Of a stretch of DNA of 14,244 nucleotides, positions 6,978-14,244 are shown piece by piece; within the stretch, counting starts at the first letter, position 1, and each line of letters opens with the position of its first letter. The notes beneath the pieces are model-generated. The model saw nothing but the letters and a program-made list of their open reading frames with translations. It was not told where the DNA came from and searched no databases. The DNA is from Tritrichomonas foetus (lineage: Eukaryota > Parabasalia > Tritrichomonadida > Tritrichomonadidae). The position numbers and the translations under genes were made by a program. The DNA is taken from positions 10,764-25,007 of the forward strand of contig MLAK01001262.1 of NCBI GenBank assembly GCA_001839685.1. The letters are read 5' to 3'.

Positions 6978-9143
6978 ATGCGAAGAGGAATACAACCAAA
7001 GCCAGGAAAGTCTCCCTTAGGCAACCGAGCTAAATCACCAATTCATGCGACTCCGCCACTCTCAAAAATTCCCATAAAGCAAGATTCACGTATTAACTCC
7101 AAATTGAAAAAAACGCCACCAATTAAAAAACCTTCCGTCAAATCTACAATAAAAACTGCACAGTCGCCAATCCAAAAAATTGGAATCAGAAAAACGTTAT
7201 CAGAAATTGATGATCTCCAACCATTAGAATCACCCCAGTCTATTCAAATAGAAGAAAAAGTTGAGACTCCTAAGAAAACAGAAAATGTTGGTTTGTCAAA
7301 TAAATCAAAAATTCAAAAATTTGAATCAAAAACTAAACGCGAAAATTCACCTTCCAAACAGCTTAAAAAAGAAACTGAAAATCCACAAATAAACATTGAA
7401 AATGATAAAACTACAAAATATAAAATTAAAAATGATAAAACTACAAATGATAAAACTACAAATGATAAAACTACAAATGATAAAACTACAAATGATAAAA
7501 CTACAAATGATTCAACTAAAAATGATTCAACTAAAAATGATTCAACTAAAAATGATAAAACTAAAAATAAAATTACAGATGAAAAAACTGAGAGTTTAAT
7601 TGAGTCACTCAGCCTCCTCGAGGAAGCATATAAAGAAGAACAAAACATAGATGCAGATGAAGATAAAGAAGAAGAAAAAAGTCAACCGAGTATTCCCCCA
7701 ATGCCTCCAATTGGATCTCCGGAGTTTCATCAAGCTTTTAAAGAAAAAATCGAAACATGTAATATTATTTGTGAATTTAAAGATTTAGAAACAGAACCAA
7801 TTAAAGAAAAAATGACAGCAATGGCACAGCTTTTATATTTAATTTCAGAAGATGTTGAATCTATTCATAAACTCACAGAAGAAGAATTAGATGAATATGT
7901 TAATATGATCAAAAAGAATATTTTCAGGCCAATGAAAAATGTCGAGGCAAAAGTTTTATTCTGCGAAGTGCTGCCACCACTTTTCGATCCTCGTTGGTTA
8001 CATTTAGATATCATATATTTAATGTTATATCGAGTACATTTTTGCATTCCAAATTCAAAATATTTTGATTATAATTTTATTAAATCTTTATACCCACTTT
8101 GCAATTCATCAGATAGTAATGAAAGAATAGAAATTATTCATTTTTTCAAAGCATATGTAAATCGTCATGAAAAAATGACATCAAAAATTGCTAATGATTT
8201 AGCCAATATATTTCTAATTCATTGTGAAATGCAAGATCGCCCATTTCAAGTTTGGACAGCTTTAAATATTTTAACTGCAATAATTGAATTATCTGATGAT
8301 CCAGATAGTTTTGATCCAATTATTCAAAAAAGCGTTGTTCCTTTAATAAAAGATAAGTTTTCTTTTTACTTCACGTCATATTTAATTGACCTGTTGAACT
8401 TATTTACAGATGGAAAACCAAAAAATTCAAAAATTGTAATTTTGGAAATCCTTAAATATTGGCCTAAGACGAGCGTTTCGAAACAAGGAATGTATACAAC
8501 ATTTCTTGCCGAAACTTTGCATAAATTGGATGATAACGACATAAAAAGTCTTATAAAACCAATTTTCAAAATTTTTGCAAATGAAGTTGTTTCTTCTAGT
8601 CCAAAACTTGTTGAATCATCTCTTGGAATATGGGTGGTTCCCGAATTAGATCCAATAATCGAAAAATATTCAGATGAAGTTTTGGCAATTTTAGTTCCAC
8701 CAATAATGAAAACCGTATCTGAACATTGGTTTGATGGAGTCAAGGATATTGCAATGCTGACAATGTCTACAATTCTTGCCAGAAATGACATAAATTATCT
8801 AAAAGATGTTGCTGTCTTATCAATTCAAGAGAAAGAAGATATGGCAAGAAATACATATCAAGGATGGTCTTTAATTGCTGTTCAAGCTTCTGAAAACGAT
8901 GAAAATGTGAGTATTGAAACCGAAATGATGAAAATTGATCAAGAATTTCTCAATAATCGATATACAAGGACAAATTTGGATAAAGATGAAAATCATGAAG
9001 AGGATGAAAATCCTGAAGAGAATGACAATATTGAAGAGAATGAAAATACCAATGAGAACAAGGATCCTGATGAAAATCAAAATATTGAAGATTTCAAAGA
9101 TAATAATGATGATAAAATTTGTGAAAATGCAAACGAAGAATGA
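6978..9143 (+). CDS. PP2A regulatory subunit B56 (B'/PR61 family)
   Basis: 721 aa from ATG 6978, ending in TGA. Residues about 240-640 follow the B56 helical-repeat fold. The clearest landmark is ILKYWPKT (about 491-498), followed by IKPIFKIFANEVVSSS, then PPIMKTVSEHW and a final KEDMARNTYQGWSLI. These align with LLKYWPKT, the MEPLF...CVSS segment, THWN and EEAWVKIE of animal B56. This family directs the PP2A catalytic and scaffold subunits to phosphoprotein substrates, including cell-cycle and chromosome targets. The N-terminal 235 residues are basic, Ser/Lys/Pro-rich, and contain an 11-unit pentapeptide array (142-196). The last 60 residues are very acidic, with degenerate (D/E)EN repeats. 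Both extensions are absent from the compact family core and make the protein longer than the usual 450-600 aa. The position of the usual substrate-pocket HR pair appears to be FK here by eye alignment. Confidence 0.9.
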   Translation: MRRGIQPKPGKSPLGNRAKSPIHATPPLSKIPIKQDSRINSKLKKTPPIKKPSVKSTIKTAQSPIQKIGIRKTLSEIDDLQPLESPQSIQIEEKVETPKKTENVGLSNKSKIQKFESKTKRENSPSKQLKKETENPQINIENDKTTKYKIKNDKTTNDKTTNDKTTNDKTTNDKTTNDSTKNDSTKNDSTKNDKTKNKITDEKTESLIESLSLLEEAYKEEQNIDADEDKEEEKSQPSIPPMPPIGSPEFHQAFKEKIETCNIICEFKDLETEPIKEKMTAMAQLLYLISEDVESIHKLTEEELDEYVNMIKKNIFRPMKNVEAKVLFCEVLPPLFDPRWLHLDIIYLMLYRVHFCIPNSKYFDYNFIKSLYPLCNSSDSNERIEIIHFFKAYVNRHEKMTSKIANDLANIFLIHCEMQDRPFQVWTALNILTAIIELSDDPDSFDPIIQKSVVPLIKDKFSFYFTSYLIDLLNLFTDGKPKNSKIVILEILKYWPKTSVSKQGMYTTFLAETLHKLDDNDIKSLIKPIFKIFANEVVSSSPKLVESSLGIWVVPELDPIIEKYSDEVLAILVPPIMKTVSEHWFDGVKDIAMLTMSTILARNDINYLKDVAVLSIQEKEDMARNTYQGWSLIAVQASENDENVSIETEMMKIDQEFLNNRYTRTNLDKDENHEEDENPEENDNIEENENTNENKDPDENQNIEDFKDNNDDKICENANEE
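7401..7565 (+). repeat. In-frame 15-bp array encoding NDKTT/NDSTK pentapeptides
   Basis: Eleven 15-bp units in register. The first is at 7401-7415, then a degenerate unit (7416-7430, KYKIK), five copies of aatgataaaactaca (7431-7505), three of aatgattcaactaaa (7506-7550) and one hybrid (7551-7565). They encode residues 142-196 of the B56 protein. The near-identity of the copies shows recent expansion, and the unit length keeps the frame intact. Confidence 0.95.
8981..9140 (+). repeat. Degenerate acidic repeat in the B56 tail
   Basis: The tail codes for repeated D-E-N and E-E-N groups such as DENHEEDENPEENDNIEENEN. Spacing is roughly six residues, so the underlying DNA is a decayed repeat of about 18 bp. 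The result is a strongly acidic, disordered C-terminus, opposite in charge to the basic N-terminal extension of the same protein. Confidence 0.6.
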
Positions 9144-10073
9144 AATAATGCAATGAAGATGGAAAATGTCTATCATAACAAAAGAATGATATTGATTGTG
9201 AGAACGAGGAAAACAAACAATAAAAATGAAGATTATACTAAGAATCAATAGAGGAATATCTGAATGAAATATGTTGTACGGAATACAAATCGAGAATAAT
9301 GTTGTTTAATGTTCATGTAAAATAAATTGTATTAAATAAAATGTATCATTAAATACTATTTTATTGATTATTCCTTCATAATATGAGCTGTAGAGCTGAA
9401 AAGATGTCGATAATTATCTGATATTGAAGAAACTGACAACCATGTCTCTGGTGAGAGGCTTATGCTTCAAAATTGTCGCCTTTCTTTGATCTGGATATCA
9501 AGATTAATATATTTAAATGATCATATAGATCCAATGAAAACTGATCAGATCGATTTAGACTTTGTCTTGTAACGTTAAGTGATGATTCCCAATTGGTATT
9601 CTTTATCAAAGATCGAAATTTAATTATGAAATTCCAAAAGGTATTCGAGAAAATATTCTCAAAATTTACAGTGGAATGAACTTTCTATAACAATACAGAC
9701 ATAAGTAAATATTGATTGTTTGTTTGCATATTTTTAGAAATGATGAAACTCACTTTTTATATATCATTAATTTAATTTTTCTGATTTTTGACTTCTTTTT
9801 TGAATAAAAGTGAGTTTCATCATTTTATGAAATATGTGGTAAAGAAATTTTCCTCATAACAAGACATATTAATAATATGGGGCGAGGTGATGGAAAAGAA
9901 AAAAATGATGTGAATTATTTTGAATAAGCACATTGAAATAAATCAACAAATTCAAAAAGTGAATTTATATTTAGAATTTTTTGAATCTGATTGACTGTTT
10001 ATAATTATTATTCAAAAAGTGATTTTCTTACATACGTTTAAAATTAAAACATTTTGATCAATTGATATTTAAA
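9144..10073. other. 930-bp intergenic region with inverted and direct repeats
   Basis: Plausible polyadenylation signals for B56 are AATAAA at 9321-9326 and 9335-9340. Just after the B56 stop, about 9150-9290, another frame still carries acidic text (see findings). A 20-bp inverted repeat lies at 9738-9825. A 13-bp direct repeat attcaaaaagtga occurs at 9950-9962 and 10010-10022, exactly 60 bp apart, in the presumed promoter of the coiled-coil gene. A stretch at about 9597-9690 reads like a gene fragment. No intact gene or RNA gene seen. Confidence 0.5.
9738..9825. repeat. 20-bp perfect inverted repeat, 48-nt spacer
   Basis: The left arm aaatgatgaaactcactttt (9738-9757) is the exact reverse complement of the right arm (9806-9825). 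The 48-nt spacer is very AT-rich. A transcript would form a stable 20-bp hairpin. It could be the ends of a tiny non-autonomous element, a regulatory site or a hairpin RNA source. No flanking target-site duplication was obvious to me. Confidence 0.85.
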
Positions 10074-11060
10074 ATGGATTCAGAGAGCTCAAGCCTTCTT
10101 GATGCATCACGCGAATGGAGAGAAAAGGGTGAAGCCGCACTCAAAGCATCTCTTGCTGAACTCTCTCGTGGAGCAGATCGTGACGAATTAGCAAAAACAA
10201 AAAGATCCGCAACACGGACAGCCGAATTAAAATCTGTTAAAATCAATGAAAATATTGCGAATTTAGCCCGTACTGTCGAAAACAACCAACAAAACCGTGC
10301 TGAGTGGGCCAAAACCCAAATCAACGAAATTAACGATTTGACAAAGAATGAAATCCAATCTCTTGATGCATTAAGACAGCAGCAACAAGAAATATATCAA
10401 GCTCAACTCGCAGAAAAGCACGCCATTTGGGAAAAAGCAGTTTTAGAAAGGAGAGAAGAAGTCGCACAATTAAAATCAATGGTTTCGCATTTAACTTCCG
10501 CAATTGCTGTCGCTAAGAATGAAGCACAAGCTGATATCGATGAAGCCAAGAGACGAGCAGCAGAATCTGCTAAAGTGATAAGGAAAGAAAGGAAGAAGCA
10601 AATCAAACAAATTGCAGATTTGACAGGCCAAATATCCAAAGAACAATCTCAATTCGAGTTAGAAGTGAAACAAGTCAATCAAGCTAATGCAAACGCTACA
10701 CAACAGAAGAAGGATCAACTCACCAGGTTACAGACAACACTTCAATCTCTCAAATTGAAACTCAAGGAGAAAGAAAACGCAAATGAAATCAAATTCAGAG
10801 AACAAGTTAGAATCATTCGTGATTTGAGAACACAACTTCAACAAGCACGTGATGTTGAAAAAGAAAAGCAAGCTGAATTAATGAATTTAAGGAAAATGTG
10901 TACATCAATTTCACGTAAGATTTCAGCAAGAAAAGATGAAGCAGCTTCAATTAAGAGGCAACTGGCAATGGTCACAAAAGATAATGAAGAGCTTCAAAAT
11001 GACATCGTTAAGTTGGAAAATCAAATGTTCCCTCAAGTTTTCAAGCCAGCGAAAATGTAA
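10074..11060 (+). CDS. Coiled-coil protein of unknown function
   Basis: 328 aa from the ATG at 10074 (MDSESSSLLD). Four codons upstream begin with TTG and are not used. Nearly the whole protein, about residues 10-318, is a charged, Ala/Gln/Lys/Glu-rich helix with heptad-like hydrophobic spacing and very few prolines or glycines. Examples are RRAAESAKVIRKERKKQIKQ and QLAMVTKDNEELQNDIVKLE. It ends in a short proline-containing tail, MFPQVFKPAKM. No enzyme motif, signal peptide or membrane segment is visible. I do not recognise the family. Trichomonads build several striated and fibrous structures (costa, pelta-axostyle, basal-body roots) from coiled-coil proteins, so a cytoskeletal role is a reasonable guess but no more. 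Codon use is more regular and GC-richer than the surrounding spacer, which supports a real expressed gene. Confidence 0.85.
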   Translation: MDSESSSLLDASREWREKGEAALKASLAELSRGADRDELAKTKRSATRTAELKSVKINENIANLARTVENNQQNRAEWAKTQINEINDLTKNEIQSLDALRQQQQEIYQAQLAEKHAIWEKAVLERREEVAQLKSMVSHLTSAIAVAKNEAQADIDEAKRRAAESAKVIRKERKKQIKQIADLTGQISKEQSQFELEVKQVNQANANATQQKKDQLTRLQTTLQSLKLKLKEKENANEIKFREQVRIIRDLRTQLQQARDVEKEKQAELMNLRKMCTSISRKISARKDEAASIKRQLAMVTKDNEELQNDIVKLENQMFPQVFKPAKM

Positions 11061-11107
11061 TTTATTAAACATACTTGTGACAAACAAATGCTGATTTTTC
11101 ATATCTA

Positions 11108-11130
11108 TTTTTTTTTTTTTTTTTTTTTTT
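11108..11130 (+). repeat. Homopolymer run of 23 T
   Basis: An uninterrupted T tract begins 47 bp after the coiled-coil gene stop codon. Such tracts exclude nucleosomes and are also prone to sequencing error, so the exact length is uncertain. Confidence 0.85.
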
Positions 11131-11760
11131 CCAGTCACAGATTTATTTTTAGTTGATAAATATATACTAATTTTTATTAATTCGTCTATTCAATCATTAT
11201 AATTTATAACTAGCCATCAAATTGCCTCCTTGATTATTAAATTACATAATTATTCATTATTTTTATCAATAATGCATTGCATTTCCATGTTTATCAGTTT
11301 TGTTCTAATTTAGCCATTTAATCGATTCCTTTTCATTTAAATGATTATATAAAATAAAGTGAATAGCTTAGTTATTCAGTCAGTTATCGAGTTATTCATT
11401 CCATTCAATTGTTATTCATGAAAATGCATGCAAATAATGATATTAAATAAAACTAGAATTTTTTTTTTTCCTTTTTATTTTCATTATAGTTTATGTTGAT
11501 GGTGATTAATGAAAACAAAGCCTAACTCTTCTTAATAGCCATTGGTGATCAAATTACTTACAATTTTCGACATGTTCTAGGAAGGTTTTCGTCTCAAAAA
11601 GTTGCCTGCATTTACGAGATTGATCAATGTGTGACAAAAATGGCCGATATACTTTCCACTTTTTGAATGATATAAATATCGTAGATTATATTTCTGGACG
11701 ATACAATGTAATTGAAAATCTCTATAGTCAGAAATCTTATCAAAAAAATTCTGTTCACAT

Positions 11761-11776
11761 TCATTTTTTGGCGGGC
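11761..11776 (+). promoter_or_regulatory. E2F-like site with overlapping initiator-like motif
   Basis: The sequence tcattttttggcgggc lies 32-47 bp upstream of the PMS2 start codon. TTTGGCGGGC differs by little from the classic E2F/DP site TTTGGCGGGAA. The first part, TCATTT, fits the loose trichomonad initiator pattern TCA followed by a pyrimidine and T/A. GC-rich words are rare in this spacer, which makes the match stand out. No experimental support exists here. Confidence 0.35.
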
Positions 11777-11807
11777 AAAATTTTACATTATCGATCTCTA
11801 TTCATCA

Positions 11808-13640
11808 ATGAAACGTCTGGCTGATAGGGATAGTCAGCTAGTCAATGCAACCGAAACAGTTTCAACGATTGCTCATTGTTTAAGAGAATTAATCGAAAAT
11901 AGTCTCGACGCGCAAAGTACAATCATTAATGTTCGTATGACAGGAAATGGTCTTGACTCGATTGTTGTTACAGATAACGGATGCGGCATCAGTAAAGAAG
12001 GACTACAAATTCTTTGCACAGAAGGAGCAACTTCGAAGAAATTTGGTGGTGAAATGAGCGGCGGCCGAGGGAAAGCTCTAGACGCGATTTCAAAACTAGC
12101 CATTGTTACTGTTGAAAGCTGTTGCGATAATAGCCAACAGGGATATCGATTATCTTTCAATGAAAATGACGAACGAATTATTCAACCAATTTCGCGCGCA
12201 AAAGGGACATGTTTTACTGTTCAATCGTTGTTTTATTCATATCCTGTTCGCAGGCGATATTGCATCGAAAAGAAGCAACAGCAAATCCAAGAAATCCAAG
12301 AATTATGTGCAGCTTTTGCCATTGCCACAAATGCAAGTTTCACTGTTTTACTTGATAATAAAAACATTGTACAAGTTTCTAATTTTAATCGTCAAAATAG
12401 AATTAAGTCTGTTCTCGGTCCAAACATCGCCAAAGGGCTAATCACTGGGAAAGCAGCTCTTGATGGTTGGCGTGAGGGTGCTTTTGTTGAATATTTCACA
12501 ACGTCACCAACAACATTATCAAATGGGAGAATCATTATTACTGTAAATAACAGACCTGTTGTTAATTTTCCTATCATACGTGCTCTTAAACAAGAATTTA
12601 AACTGTGCGCAGGACCAAAAATACCAACAATAGTTTTATTTATTACTGCACAAAGAGAATATTACGATTTCTTTCCAGATTCGCCATTAATTGGGGTTTC
12701 TTTTTCAAGAGAAGAAGTTCTCCAACAAAAATTATGTTCAATTTTAGGAGAGGCTTGGAAATCAACATCACAAACACTATCGTTAACTAAAGATAATCCT
12801 TCAGGTAGTGGAATTTCAATGAGTGATATCACACCGATATCATCACCTGTTCCATCTCCTACAAGAATTAAACCAACATTATCAACCAATTCAAATGTTG
12901 TTAATTCTGTTCGTGTATCAAAAAGGAATATTTATGAAATTAAACAAAGAAGAAATCTCGCATCAAATTATAAGCAAAATTTTGGACCTTCTAATAATGT
13001 GATAGAAACTGAATCATTTGATAATATGGAAATTATTGGTCAATGGAATAAATCTTTCTTAATTACTCGATTAGGATCTGACGTTTATGCAATTGATCAA
13101 CATGCTGCATGTGAAGCACAAAACTTTGAAAAACTGAGGAAAGTTAAAAGCAAAAAGAAACAAAAATTACTTGAACCAGTTTTACTTAAAGTCACTCCAG
13201 AGGATATCGAAAACGCAATTTCTCATCGAGAAAAATGCAGTCAATTTGGTTTCGAATATGATGTTTGTGATGATGGAATAAAAGTCACAACAATTCCAAG
13301 TGATCAAAATGTGGTCAATGGAATTGAAGACTTACAAGAGTTACTTGGAATGATTCATGATGTTCCGCAATCAAATACTCCAATGACAAGGATGGCTAGA
13401 ATTCAACTTGCATTTCACGCTTGTCATTCATCAGTTCGAGTTGGTGATGTGATGAATAACCAACAAATTAAAAAACTACTTACAAGAATGGCTCATAGTG
13501 ACTATCCATGGAATTGCCCGCATGGGAGACCTACCTGGTGCTGCATTCATATTCTTGATTCAGAAGACAATGATGATTCACAGCCTAACAGTGATATTAT
13601 TCCGTCTTTTTCATCACCAAAAACCGAGATATATGCTTAA
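11808..13640 (+). CDS. PMS2: MutL homologue, PMS2 type (mismatch-repair endonuclease)
   Basis: 610 aa from the ATG at 11808 (MKRLADRDSQ). The 32-codon upstream extension begins with TTG and is rejected. The N-terminal GHKL ATPase region (about 1-315) has ELIENSLDA (27-35), DNGCGI (56-61), TSK (75-77), GT with LFYSYPVR (133-148) and NNRPV (247-251). Two motifs are altered: GFRGEAL reads GGRGKAL (85-91), and the NVxPxK lysine-finger segment reads FFPDSPL (288-294). After a Ser-rich linker (about 316-400) comes the C-terminal dimerisation and endonuclease domain: GQWNKSFLIT, DQHAACEAQNFE (430-441, pattern DQHAx2Ex4E), FHACHSSVRVG where ACR is usual, and WNCPHGRPT (568-576). The DQHA and CPHGRP motifs bind metal in nicking MutL proteins. 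The WNCPHGRPT and GQWNKSF wording favours PMS2 (yeast Pms1) over MLH3. In the family it pairs with MLH1 and nicks the mismatched strand in the nucleus. It is shorter than human PMS2 (862 aa), mainly through a short linker. Confidence 0.92.
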   Translation: MKRLADRDSQLVNATETVSTIAHCLRELIENSLDAQSTIINVRMTGNGLDSIVVTDNGCGISKEGLQILCTEGATSKKFGGEMSGGRGKALDAISKLAIVTVESCCDNSQQGYRLSFNENDERIIQPISRAKGTCFTVQSLFYSYPVRRRYCIEKKQQQIQEIQELCAAFAIATNASFTVLLDNKNIVQVSNFNRQNRIKSVLGPNIAKGLITGKAALDGWREGAFVEYFTTSPTTLSNGRIIITVNNRPVVNFPIIRALKQEFKLCAGPKIPTIVLFITAQREYYDFFPDSPLIGVSFSREEVLQQKLCSILGEAWKSTSQTLSLTKDNPSGSGISMSDITPISSPVPSPTRIKPTLSTNSNVVNSVRVSKRNIYEIKQRRNLASNYKQNFGPSNNVIETESFDNMEIIGQWNKSFLITRLGSDVYAIDQHAACEAQNFEKLRKVKSKKKQKLLEPVLLKVTPEDIENAISHREKCSQFGFEYDVCDDGIKVTTIPSDQNVVNGIEDLQELLGMIHDVPQSNTPMTRMARIQLAFHACHSSVRVGDVMNNQQIKKLLTRMAHSDYPWNCPHGRPTWCCIHILDSEDNDDSQPNSDIIPSFSSPKTEIYA

Positions 13641-14244
13641 TATTAGAGAATAGAAAAAATTTGTTATTACTAAAAATTATTTTTGTTAATTTTTTTTTCC
13701 ATTTTCATTATTGACGATATGATAATCACAAACCATTTATTTCATGTTTATGTTATTAATAAGTCATTGAGGAATGATCTGAATGAAAGAAAATATTCTT
13801 CAAATATAAAAAAATTTATAAAAAAAACTTATTCATTTCAATTTTATGTATAATATTGATTATACAATTATCATAGCCATGTAGCCTGGTTCAAAGGATA
13901 TCCTGAGGAAACTTTCTTCAAACTTTTCTCCATCAAAAAGATCGAATAAAGAAAGCTTTTAAAATGAATTTCTGAATATATATGGTCTTAAGATAATCAA
14001 AAAAAGATGGGGTGGACCTTTAAATTGACTCTCAAAACTGACCAGAAAAGCATTCAAAATAAAATGAGATGAGATGATGAATTAAAAAAGTTGTGTTTTT
14101 TATATCAAAAAGTTACAATTTTCGCAAAATCCAGAGAGAGAGAGAGAAAAAAAGGCAATCGTAATTGACACGGATTGGGGCTTTTTTAAAATGTAGAATT
14201 TCGTCGAATTTTGAGAAGAAAGGTCAATTGATATTTACCATTTC
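13641..14244. other. Window-end intergenic DNA with AG microsatellite
   Basis: 604 bp of AT-rich sequence follow the PMS2 stop codon. The only distinct element is a short (AG)7 microsatellite at 14133-14146. No protein-like frame, tRNA, inverted repeat or clear promoter was seen. The next gene presumably begins beyond the window. Confidence 0.5.

Larger units (their letters stand above)
11061..11807. other. Intergenic region upstream of the PMS2 homologue
   Basis: 747 bp. It holds a run of 23 T at 11108-11130 just after the coiled-coil gene, then AT-rich DNA. The octamer gttattca occurs at 11371, 11391 and 11411, exactly 20 bp apart. The E2F-like site at 11767-11776 is close to the PMS2 start. 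A 65-codon frame from ATG 11627 to 11824 overlaps the PMS2 start but lacks any recognisable content. No RNA gene seen. Confidence 0.5.

Noticed and set aside
7313..7648. Minus-strand frame of 111 codons with VVLSF repeats
   Set aside because: It is the antisense of the 15-bp array inside the B56 gene, kept open by the repeat period. The same applies to the plus-strand frame at 7396-7599.
8366..8791. Minus-strand frame of 141 codons
   Set aside because: Lies wholly inside the conserved B56 core, whose plus-strand reading matches the family.
8871..9248. Minus-strand hydrophobic frame of 125 codons
   Set aside because: Antisense of the acidic B56 tail: Glu, Asp and Asn codons read in reverse give Ile, Phe and Leu, imitating membrane segments.
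11627..11824. Small ATG frame upstream of PMS2
   Set aside because: 65 codons of unremarkable AT-rich text overlapping the PMS2 start in another frame; no family resemblance. It could at most be an upstream frame if transcription starts that early.
13875..13905. tRNA-like word ggttcaaagg
   Set aside because: It only loosely resembles a T-loop; no matching A-box, acceptor stem or anticodon arm was found at the right distance.
1..14244. Spliceosomal introns
   Set aside because: All six main genes read through without interruption and no trichomonad-type branch and 3' splice motif (ACTAACACACAG) was noticed.
1..14244. CRISPR array, defence island, viral or integrated mobile genes
   Set aside because: No spaced repeats of CRISPR type, no transposase, integrase, reverse transcriptase or capsid-like protein. 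The tandem repeats present are contiguous and mostly coding or simple sequence.

Overview
This is a window of nuclear DNA from a flagellated, AT-rich, gene-dense protist, most likely a parabasalid (trichomonad) and plausibly Tritrichomonas. The reasons are: uninterrupted reading frames with no visible introns; standard stop codons (TAA, TAG and TGA all used); short AT-rich intergenic DNA; a kinase fused to Sel1 repeats, an architecture strongly expanded in trichomonads; and an axonemal inner-arm dynein light chain. The species cannot be fixed from the sequence alone. No prokaryotic, viral or complete transposable element was seen.

Layout. Two genes lie on the minus strand: a Ser/Thr kinase with C-terminal Sel1 repeats (183-2828) and the dynein light chain DNALI1/p28 (4006-4707). 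A 591-bp divergent intergenic region (4708-5298) separates them from four plus-strand genes: a class II DYRK kinase (5299-6630), a PP2A B56-type regulatory subunit with a pentapeptide repeat insert (6978-9143), an all-coiled-coil protein of unknown function (10074-11060), and a PMS2-type MutL homologue (11808-13640). In four genes the longest open frame begins with TTG; the first in-frame ATG is used here instead (2828, 4707, 10074, 11808).

Functional picture. This is a normal eukaryotic gene neighbourhood, not an operon. It holds two kinases and one phosphatase subunit, one flagellar component, one probable structural coiled-coil protein and one DNA mismatch-repair protein. No evidence was found that they act together.

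Most worthwhile leads: the PMS2 homologue keeps its endonuclease motifs while two N-terminal ATPase motifs are altered; an E2F-like site lies just upstream of that same gene; the Sel1 kinase has a duplicated basic motif in its linker; the B56 subunit has an in-frame 15-bp repeat array; a 20-bp perfect inverted repeat lies at 9738-9825; an 18-bp tandem repeat at 3579-3683 is open in several frames; and possible gene remnants lie in two long intergenic regions.
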